A stretch of DNA of 18,589 nucleotides from Clostridiales bacterium (GTDB lineage Bacteria; Bacillota; Clostridia; Christensenellales; Aristaeellaceae), in assembly GCA_004552515.1 (NCBI GenBank), contig SFOF01000020.1, positions 1 to 18,589 of the forward strand, in the 5' to 3' direction. Positions 6,711 through 13,887 of this stretch are shown here, piece by piece. The stretch's first letter is position 1. Each line of letters opens with the position of its first letter. The notes under the pieces were generated by a model, which saw only the letters and a program-made list of their open reading frames with translations, made no database searches and was not told the origin of the DNA. The position numbers and the translations under genes were made by a program.

Positions 6711-7904
6711 TCAGACGCCGTTTTGCTCGGCGGCGAGTTTTTTCTGCGCCTCGGCGCGCTCCCGGCTGATCTGCGCCCAGGTGGGCATCGATTTCATGCG
6801 CTCGGACAGATCGGACAAAAGATCGGGTATGGCGATCTTCTGAGGACACACTGCGGCGCACTGGCCGCAGCCCACGCAGGCGGCGGGCTGCCTGTCCTCG
6901 GGGAGACACTCTATGCGCATCGTCGCATTGACGCTGGGCGAGAAGCGCAGCTCGTTGTAGATCGACAGAAAGAGAGGAATGTCCAGATTCATGGGACAGC
7001 CCGCCGTGCAGTAGCGGCAGCCGGTGCAGGGCACGGAGTTCTTCATGCTCTCGGCGATGGTTTCGAGCAGAGCGCGCTCCTGAGAAGAGAGCGGTTTGGG
7101 CGCGGCGAAGGTTTTGAGGTTGTCCTCGAGCTGCGCGCGGTTGGACATACCGCTCAGGATGACGCTCACGCCCGCTATATCCTGAAGATAGCGAAACGCC
7201 CACGCGGCGACGCTCTCATCGGGGCGCAGCGCGGCGAGCTTTTTCTCGTCTTCGTCCGCAAGTTTGGCCAGACGGCCGCCGCGCACCGGCTCCATAACCC
7301 AGATGGGGATGCGGCGCTCGTTCAGCAGCTCGACCTTGGCGCGCGCGTTTTGCAGCGTCCAGTCGAGATAGTTGAGCTGAATCTGGCAGAACTCCATCGC
7401 GCCGCCGCAGTAATCGAGGAACGCTCGGATCACGTCCAGAGAGCCATGCGAGGAAAAGCCCAGATGGCGGATGCGGCCGCGCTTTTTCTGCTCGATGAAG
7501 TAATCGACGATGCCCCACTTGGGATCGGTATACACAGACAGTGAGTTTTCATAGACGTTGTGCATCAGATAAAAATCGAAATACTCAACGCCGCATTTCT
7601 TGAGCTGATCCTCGAACACGGCGGCGGGATCGTAATGATCGCTGAGCTGATGGCCGGGGAATTTCGTCGCCAGATAGAAGCTCTCTCGCGGGTGACGGGC
7701 CAGCGCGCGCCCCATGACCAGCTCGGACAGCCCGCCGTGATAGGGATAGGCGGTGTCGAAATAGTTCACGCCCTGCTCGATGGCCGTATCGACCATCTCA
7801 TAGACCTGTTTTTCGTCGATCGAGCCGTCGGGCAGCGTGGGCAGACGCATCGCGCCAAAGCCCAGCTGGGAGAGCTTCAAATCCTGAAAGGCACTGTAAA
7901 TCAT
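6711..7904 (-). CDS. Aldo/keto reductase with C-terminal 2x[4Fe-4S] ferredoxin-like domain
   Basis: A 397-residue NAD(P)H-type oxidoreductase. Residues 1-285 form the aldo/keto reductase barrel with the tetrad Asp50 (NYFDTAYPYHGG), Tyr55, Lys81 (ATKFPG) and His115 (YLMHN). Residues 290-360 carry two four-cysteine clusters: CTGCRYCTAGCP (Cys293, 296, 299, 303) and CVGCGQCAAVCP (Cys343, 346, 349, 353), which should hold two [4Fe-4S] centres. This fusion is common in anaerobes and suggests electron exchange with ferredoxin, but the substrate is unknown. ATG 7904 has GGGAGGA six bases upstream. The gene has a near-consensus promoter overlapping an inverted repeat, so it is probably strong and regulated. 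It lies between a glycosidase and a metal transporter, which does not settle its role. Confidence 0.92.
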   Translation of the reverse strand: MIYSAFQDLKLSQLGFGAMRLPTLPDGSIDEKQVYEMVDTAIEQGVNYFDTAYPYHGGLSELVMGRALARHPRESFYLATKFPGHQLSDHYDPAAVFEDQLKKCGVEYFDFYLMHNVYENSLSVYTDPKWGIVDYFIEQKKRGRIRHLGFSSHGSLDVIRAFLDYCGGAMEFCQIQLNYLDWTLQNARAKVELLNERRIPIWVMEPVRGGRLAKLADEDEKKLAALRPDESVAAWAFRYLQDIAGVSVILSGMSNRAQLEDNLKTFAAPKPLSSQERALLETIAESMKNSVPCTGCRYCTAGCPMNLDIPLFLSIYNELRFSPSVNATMRIECLPEDRQPAACVGCGQCAAVCPQKIAIPDLLSDLSERMKSMPTWAQISRERAEAQKKLAAEQNGV

Positions 7905-7940
7905 GGTATGTTCCTCCCTTTATAGAGCCGTTTATGGGTC

Positions 7941-7969
7941 AGTATACGCGCGCTTTGCCAGCGTGTCAA
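7941..7969 (-). promoter_or_regulatory. Near-consensus promoter for the aldo/keto reductase
   Basis: On the minus strand, a perfect -35 TTGACA (7964-7969), a 17-bp spacer and -10 TATACT (7941-7946), followed by a short leader to ATG 7904. It is among the best promoters in the window. Confidence 0.88.
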
Positions 7970-7987
7970 GCGCGTTTGACGGACGCT
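7960..7987. promoter_or_regulatory. Inverted repeat covering the -35 box of the reductase promoter
   Basis: On the plus strand AGCGT-GTCAA (7960-7969), a six-base centre, then TTGAC-GG-ACGCT (7976-7987): ten pairs with a two-base bulge. The left arm contains the -35 hexamer. It could be a repressor operator. T residues follow on the plus strand (7987-7991), but no plus-strand gene needs a terminator here. Confidence 0.45.
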
Positions 7988-7992
7988 TTTTG

Positions 7993-10086
7993 TTACATCA
8001 GCACAGCGCCGGTCTGCGCGTCGAGCACCAGCGCCGTATAGGCCGGCAGCGTGTGCGTGAGCGTTTTGCCATTGCGCAGGCGGACGGTCTTTTCGCCCGC
8101 GCTGCTGGCGTAGAGCAGCACGATTTCGCCGTCCGCCAGCACGCTGATTCCCTCGCCCTCGCAATAGCGATGCGCGCCGGAGGCCAGCACGGCGGGCAGC
8201 ACGGCGGCCTGGCTGAGCAGCGGCGAGGCGAAATACCACTGATCGCCCTTACGCGCCGCGCACACAGCGCCGTCTGCGAATGTACCCAGCGTCTCGGCCT
8301 GATCGTCCTCAATGCAGAAGCGCGCGCCGCTCTCGCCCAGATTGTCCGTGAGCGTCTCGCCGCCCAGCGCCCTTGTGAGCGTATAGCCGTTTTCGGCGGC
8401 GTGCCGGCGCACGGTCATGCCGGTGATTTCGGCAATGTGCCGGCAGTCGAGCGTTTCGCCGTCGCAATAGCCGGGCGCGTCCAGCCAGATCACCTGCTTT
8501 CCGCGCGTCAGGCGGGCGATGAGCGCGCGCTGTTCGGGCGTGATGAGAAAGGCGTTGGTCATGACGATCAGCCTGTAGCGCTCGATATCGCATTTGTCCA
8601 GATCCTTCAGGTAGATCGTGTCGGCCGCCACGCCGCAGCGCATGATCGAGGAATAGACCTCGTATTGCCTTTCCGTGCAGTCGGTGCGGATGTAGGCCTG
8701 ATCGGTGTCATAGACGAACAGCACGTCGGCCGCGGGGCGATAGGGCGCGCGGCGGCGGCGCTCGATCACATCGCGCAGCGCGGCGATTTCGCGCATCAGG
8801 CGTGGGTTGTCCCACCAGCCGCGCTTGCGGTAAACGCCGGCGTTGGTGAAATCGACGCGGTGATCATAGAACCACGCGCCCTCGCCGGAGAGCACCGGCA
8901 TGAGGATGTTGCGCCGCAGCATGGCGATGGAGACGTTCATCTTCGCCGGATTGCCGCCGCCGGGCCAGGCCAGCGATTCCTCGGGGGCCTGATCCATCTC
9001 GGTGAGCCAGAGCATACCGTTCAGGCGGCTGGATTCGAGCAGGCCGCGCTGCATGGGCACGGCGTCGATCTTGCGGTTTTCGGCGTAGGGCGCGGGGCCG
9101 CTGATGAAGTCCACAATTCCCTTGGCGTTATAGAGAACCTCGGGCATGAGGTGGCCGCCGATGGGCGCGTTCCGGCCGCCGGTGTAGATGTAATAGCCGT
9201 AAAACGCGCCCGCCAGCATGGCCTCGCCCATGGTTTCCTTGACGATGCGGCAGAAATGGACAATCGTTTCGGCGTTGTTCAGCTGGATGAATTTCTGCGC
9301 GTCGATGATGCGCCGCGACAGGCGCGGGTCGCGGAAAAGGCCGTCGTCGCCGCTCTGGAAGGTTTCGGGATGGAAGGGCGCCGTGTCGAAGGTGACGGAC
9401 GGGTCGTTCCAGGCCGTTTGCAGCGCGGCTTCGTCGGTATAGAGCGCGCGCAGGTGCCGGCGGAAGGCCGTCTGCATTGCCGGCCCCACGTCCGTGCCCA
9501 GCTGATGCCATTCGCCGTTCAGGCCGTAGGCCACCTGCACCGCGGCCAGCGCGCGCCCCTCCGGCGTGTTTTTAAGCGATTTGAGGAAGCCGCGCAGTCG
9601 GTCGCCCGCCTCGCGCCGCCAAAGCTCGCTGGCCGTGCTGACGCGCAGCAGCCTGTCCTTGTCGCCGCGGATGAGCCGGTCGCTGTCGCCGTTGTCAACG
9701 CCGGGAAGGTCGCCCTCGCTCGTGCGGTAGACGATCAGCTCCTCGGGATGATCGCGCAGCCACCAGTAAGGCGGGTTGAGGTGCAGGCGCAAGAAGATCC
9801 GCGCGTCGGGGTTCGCGTCCAGCACATAGGAAAGCTCCGCCCTGAGCGCGTCGTAATCGCCCTCGGCGGCCTTGTACCAGCCCAGCAGCAGGTTCGTATC
9901 GCAGGCAACGAGGTTGATCCCCGCCTGCCGGAACGCGGCAATGTTCTTCTGTGCCTGGTAGGTGCGGCTGTCCGCGCCCGGGAAATCCGAGAGCGCGTAG
10001 ATCAGCGGGAGCGTGTCCGCGCCATCCAGCAGGAGCGTGGGGCGGTTGTTCATCATGCGGACGCGCCTGACGGAAGCGTTTTCCAT
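7993..10086 (-). CDS. GH42-like glycoside hydrolase (beta-galactosidase-like), paralogue of the gene at 15870-17849
   Basis: A 697-residue protein with the layout of the GH42 group: a barrel (about residues 20-410), a Rossmann-like middle domain (about 450-600, DVLFVYD then RLIVMTNAFLITPEQRALI), and a small beta-domain at the end. Candidate catalytic residues are Glu192 in GLNGEWH (acid/base) and Glu363 in WLTEMD (nucleophile), 171 residues apart, matching the spacing of characterised GH42 enzymes. Other barrel landmarks are FLRLHLNPPYWWL and AFYGYYIY. Overall similarity to classical beta-galactosidases looks low, so it could belong to one of the newer GH42-related families, and the substrate is open. 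No signal peptide; probably cytoplasmic. ATG 10086 has AAGGAGGG seven bases upstream. Transcription may begin at the extended -10 promoter near 10298, which would also cover the small peptide gene. Confidence 0.72.
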   Translation of the reverse strand: MENASVRRVRMMNNRPTLLLDGADTLPLIYALSDFPGADSRTYQAQKNIAAFRQAGINLVACDTNLLLGWYKAAEGDYDALRAELSYVLDANPDARIFLRLHLNPPYWWLRDHPEELIVYRTSEGDLPGVDNGDSDRLIRGDKDRLLRVSTASELWRREAGDRLRGFLKSLKNTPEGRALAAVQVAYGLNGEWHQLGTDVGPAMQTAFRRHLRALYTDEAALQTAWNDPSVTFDTAPFHPETFQSGDDGLFRDPRLSRRIIDAQKFIQLNNAETIVHFCRIVKETMGEAMLAGAFYGYYIYTGGRNAPIGGHLMPEVLYNAKGIVDFISGPAPYAENRKIDAVPMQRGLLESSRLNGMLWLTEMDQAPEESLAWPGGGNPAKMNVSIAMLRRNILMPVLSGEGAWFYDHRVDFTNAGVYRKRGWWDNPRLMREIAALRDVIERRRRAPYRPAADVLFVYDTDQAYIRTDCTERQYEVYSSIMRCGVAADTIYLKDLDKCDIERYRLIVMTNAFLITPEQRALIARLTRGKQVIWLDAPGYCDGETLDCRHIAEITGMTVRRHAAENGYTLTRALGGETLTDNLGESGARFCIEDDQAETLGTFADGAVCAARKGDQWYFASPLLSQAAVLPAVLASGAHRYCEGEGISVLADGEIVLLYASSAGEKTVRLRNGKTLTHTLPAYTALVLDAQTGAVLM

Positions 10087-10127
10087 GGGCGTACCCTCCT
10101 TCGAATTGTTCGGAATATATGGAATAC

Positions 10128-10157
10128 GGAGCGGTTTGAGCCGCTATTTGCCGCTCC
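10128..10157. repeat. Overlapping inverted repeats upstream of the GH42-like gene
   Basis: GGAGCGG (10128-10134) can pair with CCGCTCC (10151-10157), or its AGCGG part can pair with CCGCT at 10141-10145. The two pairings exclude each other. In the RNA they lie between the small peptide frame and the glycosidase ribosome binding site, so they could affect translation or bind a regulator. Confidence 0.35.
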
Positions 10158-10166
10158 TTCTCCGAT

Positions 10167-10250
10167 TTAAAGTCTGCGGACAATCCGATTCATGCAAAAA
10201 TCAACGAGCAGATCGGTAATATCCGAAAGCAGGTCGATGATCAGGTTCAT
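10167..10250 (-). CDS. Possible 27-residue amphipathic peptide
   Basis: An ATG at 10250 opens a 27-codon frame beginning MNLIIDLLSDITDLL and ending NRIVRRL. It is hydrophobic with regularly spaced aspartates and a basic end, as expected of a membrane-active or amphipathic helix. A weak AAAAAGG lies eight bases upstream, and an extended -10 promoter starts transcription about 35 bases before it. It stops 80 bases before the GH42-like start and could be a leader peptide, a small membrane peptide or a toxin-like product, or chance. No family is recognised. Confidence 0.35.
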   Translation of the reverse strand: MNLIIDLLSDITDLLVDFCMNRIVRRL

Positions 10251-10292
10251 TGTGCCGGCCTTTTTCGTATTGGATTGCATAATCCCAATTTG

Positions 10293-10321
10293 AGTATAGC
10301 ACATTTTGGGACGCGGCACAA
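10293..10321 (-). promoter_or_regulatory. Extended -10 promoter reading toward the peptide and GH42-like genes
   Basis: On the minus strand, TGC followed by TATACT (10293-10298), with a poor -35 TTGTGC (10316-10321) 17 bp upstream. The expected start is near 10286. It is the only convincing promoter found for the gene at 7993-10086. Confidence 0.6.
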
Positions 10322-10367
10322 GGAGAAACTCTTTCGCGCGCGGGCGCAAAATGATGCGCGCCTCCTC

Positions 10368-10396
10368 TTGCCAAAAGCCGCCGGATGCCCTATAAT
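10368..10396 (+). promoter_or_regulatory. Promoter of the lipoprotein-ispE operon
   Basis: -35 TTGCCA (10368-10373), a 17-bp spacer and a perfect -10 TATAAT (10391-10396). The lipoprotein ATG follows at 10442. It diverges from the promoter at 10293-10321. Confidence 0.9.
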
Positions 10397-10441
10397 GGTA
10401 AAAAGACAAAAAGTCAAACAGAACGCGATGAGGTAACGCAT

Positions 10442-11089
10442 ATGAGAAACGCGAAAAGGGCGCTGAGCCTTGCTTTGATCGTCATAATGGTGCTGCTGTG
10501 CGGCTGCGGCAAGAAGGATACGACGGCCGAAGAGCCGACCGCCACCCCCACGGCCACGCCGGAGCCGACGCCCGAACCCACCCCCGAGCCGACGCCGGTG
10601 CCGGTTGTGGCGATCGAGAACTATCAATACTATGTCGTCACCAATTCCACGCTGGCGGTCAGCTTCAAGTATCCCTCGCACTGGATCAACTCGCCCGGCA
10701 AATCGACGATCTGCTATGTCGAGCCGGTCAACGCGGGCGATCTGGCGGCGCGCCTGGCCGTGACCAGCAAGGTCATGTCGAAAAAGCCGGAAACCAAGCA
10801 GATCAAGGCGCAGCTGGCCGATTTCATGACGCTGGTGTCGGAAAACAGCGAGGGCTATGAGGCGGGCGAGCTGAAGGAGGACGTCGCCATCATGGACGTG
10901 AAGGGCATCCGGCAGAAGTACACCGCCCGCGACAAGGCGACCGGAAAATCCTACACGGGCTATGCGCTGATCTGTTATGTCCATTCGGCGCGGCGCATCT
11001 ACCTTTTGCATTTCACCGCGCCCACCGAGGACTACGACAGTCTGTCCGCGGTCATCGATGTGATTCGCGATTCGATGAGCACGACCTGA
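10442..11089 (+). CDS. Lipoprotein with Thr-Pro-Glu-Pro linker
   Basis: A 215-residue exported protein of unknown function. It begins with a basic N-end, a hydrophobic stretch (residues 8-19) and a lipobox ending L-C-G-C, making Cys22 the likely lipid-modified residue. Residues about 32-55 are a flexible linker of TPTATPEPTPEP repeats, common in surface proteins of Clostridia. The folded part (about 58-215) begins IENYQYYVVTNSTLAVSFKYPSHW and resembles the PsbP/DcrB-like fold by its pattern, which is only a suggestion. GAGG lies about eight bases before ATG 10442. The gene has a strong promoter and ends 12 bases before ispE, so they are probably co-transcribed. It should sit on the outer face of the cell membrane. 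Confidence 0.85.
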   Translation: MRNAKRALSLALIVIMVLLCGCGKKDTTAEEPTATPTATPEPTPEPTPEPTPVPVVAIENYQYYVVTNSTLAVSFKYPSHWINSPGKSTICYVEPVNAGDLAARLAVTSKVMSKKPETKQIKAQLADFMTLVSENSEGYEAGELKEDVAIMDVKGIRQKYTARDKATGKSYTGYALICYVHSARRIYLLHFTAPTEDYDSLSAVIDVIRDSMSTT

Positions 11090-11101
11090 CGGAGAAACGC
11101 C

Positions 11102-11956
11102 ATGCTGAAAGCACATGCCAATGCAAAGATCAACTGGGCGCTGGCCATTGAGGGGCGGCGGGACGACGGCTATCACGAAATGGATATGCTCATGCAGTCG
11201 ATCTCGCTGCACGATACGCTGACGTTTGAGGAAAGCGACGCGCTGTCCCTGAGCGTGAACGGCGCCGCGCCCGTCTGGGACGATAAAAATCTCGTCTGCC
11301 GGGCGGCGGAGCTGCTGCGGCGGGAGACGGGATGCCGGCGCGGCGCTGCGATCGCGCTCGAAAAGCGTATCCCCGCGCGCGCGGGGCTGGGCGGCGGCAG
11401 CGCGGACGGCGCGGCGGCGCTGAGGGCGTTGAACCGGCTCTGGGCGCTTCATTTGAGCGAGGAAAGGCTGCTCGAGCTGGGCCTGTCGCTGGGCGCGGAT
11501 TTTCCGTTCTGCCTGACGGGCGGGCTTCAGCGCGTGCGGGGGATCGGCGAGAGGCTGACGAAACTGCGGGCGAATGTATCGCCCGAACTGATTCTCGCCA
11601 TGCCTGATCAGGGACTGTCCACCGGCGCGGTGTTTCAGGCGTTCGACGCGGCGGAGGTTCCCGCGCGCGCCGATATGGACGCGGCGCAGGCGGCGCTGCT
11701 CTCGGGCGACTATGCGCGGCTGAGGCGGTATGCCGTCAATCATCTGACGCGGCCGGCGGAAACGTTAAGCCCGGCGGTGGCGTGGGCGATCGCCGATTTT
11801 TACGGCTCGGGCGCAGCGTTTGCGGCGATGAGCGGCAGCGGCTCCTGCGTTTTCGGCGTGTTTAATGAGCCGGAGCGGGCGCTTGCGGCGCTTGGGGCGC
11901 GCTATCCGCTCGTTTTCCGGGCGCAGACGCGCGAAACGGGCGTTGAATTTGTCTGA
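11102..11956 (+). CDS. ispE: 4-diphosphocytidyl-2-C-methyl-D-erythritol kinase
   Basis: A 284-residue GHMP-family kinase of the non-mevalonate (MEP) isoprenoid pathway. It phosphorylates the 2-hydroxyl of CDP-methylerythritol with ATP in the cytoplasm. Landmarks: AHANAKINWAL (catalytic Lys9), GYHEMDMLMQSISLHD (residues 24-38), the ATP-binding loop PARAGLGGGSADGAA (91-105), GADFPFCLTGG with catalytic Asp133, and the third motif MSGSGSCVFG (243-252). Its length matches the family. GGAG lies just before ATG 11102, 12 bases after the lipoprotein stop. It is a housekeeping gene among accessory genes. No other MEP gene is in the window. Confidence 0.96.
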   Translation: MLKAHANAKINWALAIEGRRDDGYHEMDMLMQSISLHDTLTFEESDALSLSVNGAAPVWDDKNLVCRAAELLRRETGCRRGAAIALEKRIPARAGLGGGSADGAAALRALNRLWALHLSEERLLELGLSLGADFPFCLTGGLQRVRGIGERLTKLRANVSPELILAMPDQGLSTGAVFQAFDAAEVPARADMDAAQAALLSGDYARLRRYAVNHLTRPAETLSPAVAWAIADFYGSGAAFAAMSGSGSCVFGVFNEPERALAALGARYPLVFRAQTRETGVEFV

Positions 11957-11976
11957 ATAGAAAGAGAGGAAAGCGC

Positions 11977-12303
11977 ATGAGCCTGACGGTCAATCTCTAC
12001 TATACGGGGACAAACGGCAGCGCGCGCGCCTTTGCCGGGGAAATGGAGAAAAGCGGCCTTGCCACCGCCGTTCGCGCGGAGGACGGCAACGAGCGCTATG
12101 ACTATTTCTTTCCGATGGACGATCCGGAGACTGTGCTGCTGATCGACCGCTGGCGCGATCAGGAGGCGCTTGATCGGCATCACGCCTCGCCGATGATGCG
12201 CTCAATTGCGGCGCTGCGGGAGAAATACGATCTGCATATGCGCGTGGAGCGCTATGCGCCGCTGGAGGAAGAAGAGGGCGGCGAGGCGTTCATCCGAAAA
12301 TGA
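11977..12303 (+). CDS. Antibiotic biosynthesis monooxygenase (ABM) domain protein
   Basis: A 108-residue single-domain protein of the dimeric alpha/beta-barrel ABM superfamily. The pattern YFFPMDDPETVLLIDRWRDQ followed by EALDRHHASPMM (His68/His69) is typical of quinol-oxygenase-like (YgiN/YcnE) members. These proteins act on quinones or similar small molecules or serve unknown roles; the name does not prove antibiotic synthesis. AGAGAGGA lies about seven bases before ATG 11977. It follows ispE by 20 bases with no terminator between, so it is probably the last gene of the lipoprotein-ispE operon. Its acidic Glu-rich tail (residues 97-103) is an extension beyond the fold. Confidence 0.85.
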   Translation: MSLTVNLYYTGTNGSARAFAGEMEKSGLATAVRAEDGNERYDYFFPMDDPETVLLIDRWRDQEALDRHHASPMMRSIAALREKYDLHMRVERYAPLEEEEGGEAFIRK

Positions 12304-12311
12304 CATAAAAA

Positions 12312-12359
12312 CAGAGCGGCGCGTTTCCTCACGATCTGTCGAGGAAACGCGCCGCTCTG
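12312..12359 (-). terminator. Terminator with a 19-bp perfect stem
   Basis: CAGAGCGGCGCGTTTCCTC (12312-12330) is exactly complementary to 12341-12359 around a ten-base loop. On the minus strand it is followed by TTTTTA, so it is a strong terminator for the MATE gene. The plus strand has no good T-run, though the stem may also stop the convergent ABM operon. Confidence 0.9.
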
Positions 12360-12368
12360 CGCCTGCTT

Positions 12369-13721
12369 TCAGGCGCTGCGGGTCAGATTTTTGATCCACT
12401 TATAGCTGTTCGCGCGGATGAAGGCGGGGATGCACTTGAAGCACTGATCGGCGTTCAGGCAGATGATCACGGCGATGGGGGAGAGCCTCCACACGAACGC
12501 CGCAAGCAGCGACACCGGCATGACGACGCCCCAGATGCTCACCAGATCGAGGATCATCGCAAAGCGCGTGTCGCCGCCGCCGCGGATGATGCCCGTGTTG
12601 ACCGGCATCTGATAGGACATGGTGAAGAGCACGACGCTCTGGATGATCATGTAGGCATTGGCCAGCGCGCGCGTTTCGTCGGACACCTGATAGACGCTCA
12701 GCAGCGGGATGCGGATGACGAACATGATCAGCCCCAGCACGAGGCCGATGCCCACGAACAGGCATTGCAGCGTGCGGGCATAGGCGCGGATCTTCGGCAT
12801 ATCGCCCGCGCCGACCGCCCGGCCGATGATGATGGCCGCCGCCGAGGCCGCACCCACCGAGGTGGACTTGAGCAGCAGGAAGATTGTGGAGGAAATCGAC
12901 TGCGCGGCGATGGCGCTGTCGCTCAGATGCCCCAGTATGACCGTTTGCAGCGCGTTCGAAACGCCCCACAGCCCGGCGGTGATGATGACCGGCGTGCCCA
13001 CGCGGACGAAATCGTGCAGCATGGCGCGGTCGATGGAGAGATAGTCGCGCGGCTTCATCGCGAGCGATTTTTCCTTGCGGAACAGGTGGCGCGCCACGAT
13101 GACGAACTCGACGATGCGCGCGATCAGCGTGCCGATGGCCGCGCCGCGCACGCCCATTTCCGGCGCGCCGAGACGGCCGGCGATGAGCAGATAGTTGATC
13201 GACACATTGACGATCAGCGCCACGATCGACACGCGCAGCGCGATGCGAACCGACTCGGCGATGCGCATCGTGCCCAGCATGACGGTGGTCGCGGCGAAGA
13301 ACAGATAGCTGAAGCGGATGATGGAGAGATACTTGACGCCCTCCGCGGCGATGGCGGCGGAATCGGTGAACAGCGCCAGCGCGGCGTTCGGGAAAAGGCT
13401 CACCGCGGCGAAGAGCAGCAGCGCGATGAGCAGCCCCGCGCGCAGGCCGATCGAGGACAGGCGGCGCACCTCGCCCACGCGCTTCTGCCCCCAGTACTGG
13501 CTGCCCAGCACGATCATGGCGTTGCTGACGGCATAGACCAGCTGCTGGAGCACGAACTGGATCTGGTTGACTGCGGCCACGCCGGAGAGCGCCGTCTCGG
13601 AATAGGAGCCGAGCATCAGGTTGTCGGCCAGATTGACGCTGAGTATGACGGCCTGCTCGAGCATCAGCGTGACGCACAGGCGCAGAAAGGTCTTATAGAA
13701 CGATTTGTCGCGAACCAGCAT
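12369..13721 (-). CDS. MATE-family efflux transporter
   Basis: A 450-residue membrane protein of the multidrug and toxin extrusion family (about 12 helices), which exports drugs or metabolites using a sodium or proton gradient. I start it at ATG 13721, with GGAG eight bases upstream; the in-frame ATG at 13748 has no ribosome binding site. Signature stretches near the N-end are LEQAVILSVNLADNLMLG and ALSGVAAVNQI, and the internal repeat has the matching VIITAGLWGVSNALQTVILGHL and AIAAQSISSTIF. Length is normal. The end (SYKWIKNLTRSA) is typical of the clostridial branch. It has its own promoter and terminator, so it is monocistronic. Substrate cannot be predicted. Confidence 0.93.
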   Translation of the reverse strand: MLVRDKSFYKTFLRLCVTLMLEQAVILSVNLADNLMLGSYSETALSGVAAVNQIQFVLQQLVYAVSNAMIVLGSQYWGQKRVGEVRRLSSIGLRAGLLIALLLFAAVSLFPNAALALFTDSAAIAAEGVKYLSIIRFSYLFFAATTVMLGTMRIAESVRIALRVSIVALIVNVSINYLLIAGRLGAPEMGVRGAAIGTLIARIVEFVIVARHLFRKEKSLAMKPRDYLSIDRAMLHDFVRVGTPVIITAGLWGVSNALQTVILGHLSDSAIAAQSISSTIFLLLKSTSVGAASAAAIIIGRAVGAGDMPKIRAYARTLQCLFVGIGLVLGLIMFVIRIPLLSVYQVSDETRALANAYMIIQSVVLFTMSYQMPVNTGIIRGGGDTRFAMILDLVSIWGVVMPVSLLAAFVWRLSPIAVIICLNADQCFKCIPAFIRANSYKWIKNLTRSA

Positions 13722-13774
13722 GGCAAAGACTCCGTTTCTTGTGTACATTTTGCTGTGTATTGAAGCCGTTCACC

Positions 13775-13803
13775 ATTATAGCAGGCGGCCGCGGCATTGG
13801 CAA
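13775..13803 (-). promoter_or_regulatory. Promoter of the MATE gene
   Basis: On the minus strand, -35 TTGCCA (13798-13803), a 17-bp spacer and a perfect -10 TATAAT (13775-13780) preceded by TGC. It is divergent from the heparinase-like promoter. Confidence 0.9.
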
Positions 13804-13833
13804 CGATCCCATGCAAGGATTTACAAAATTGTA

Positions 13834-13862
13834 TTGACAAGCGGCGAAAAGGCGGTTATCAT
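13834..13862 (+). promoter_or_regulatory. Promoter of the heparinase-like gene
   Basis: A perfect -35 TTGACA (13834-13839), a 17-bp spacer and -10 TATCAT (13857-13862). The ATG inside the -10 box region (13861) is therefore unlikely to be a start codon. Confidence 0.85.
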
Positions 13863-13887
13863 GTCGAGTAAAGAGGAGGGGATTTCC

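Noticed and set aside
10114..10119. TATATT as a -10 box for the GH42-like gene at 7993-10086.
   Set aside because: No acceptable -35 sequence lies 16-18 bp upstream, and the extended -10 promoter at 10293-10298 is better.
7903..10170. A long open frame on the plus strand across the first GH42-like gene, and similar long antisense frames at 2317-3816, 10247-11743 and 13693-15780.
   Set aside because: Their translations are rich in Arg, Ala, Gly, His and Val with no recognisable domain. They mirror well-supported genes with ribosome binding sites on the other strand, as expected in G+C-rich DNA with few chance stops.
10535..10605. Short tandem DNA repeat in the lipoprotein gene.
   Set aside because: It encodes the Thr-Pro-Glu-Pro linker and needs no other explanation; it has no spacer structure of a CRISPR array.
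13861..13887. Earlier in-frame start for the heparinase-like protein at 13861.
   Set aside because: This ATG falls within the -10 promoter hexamer region, and the ribosome binding site GAGGAGG lies downstream of it.
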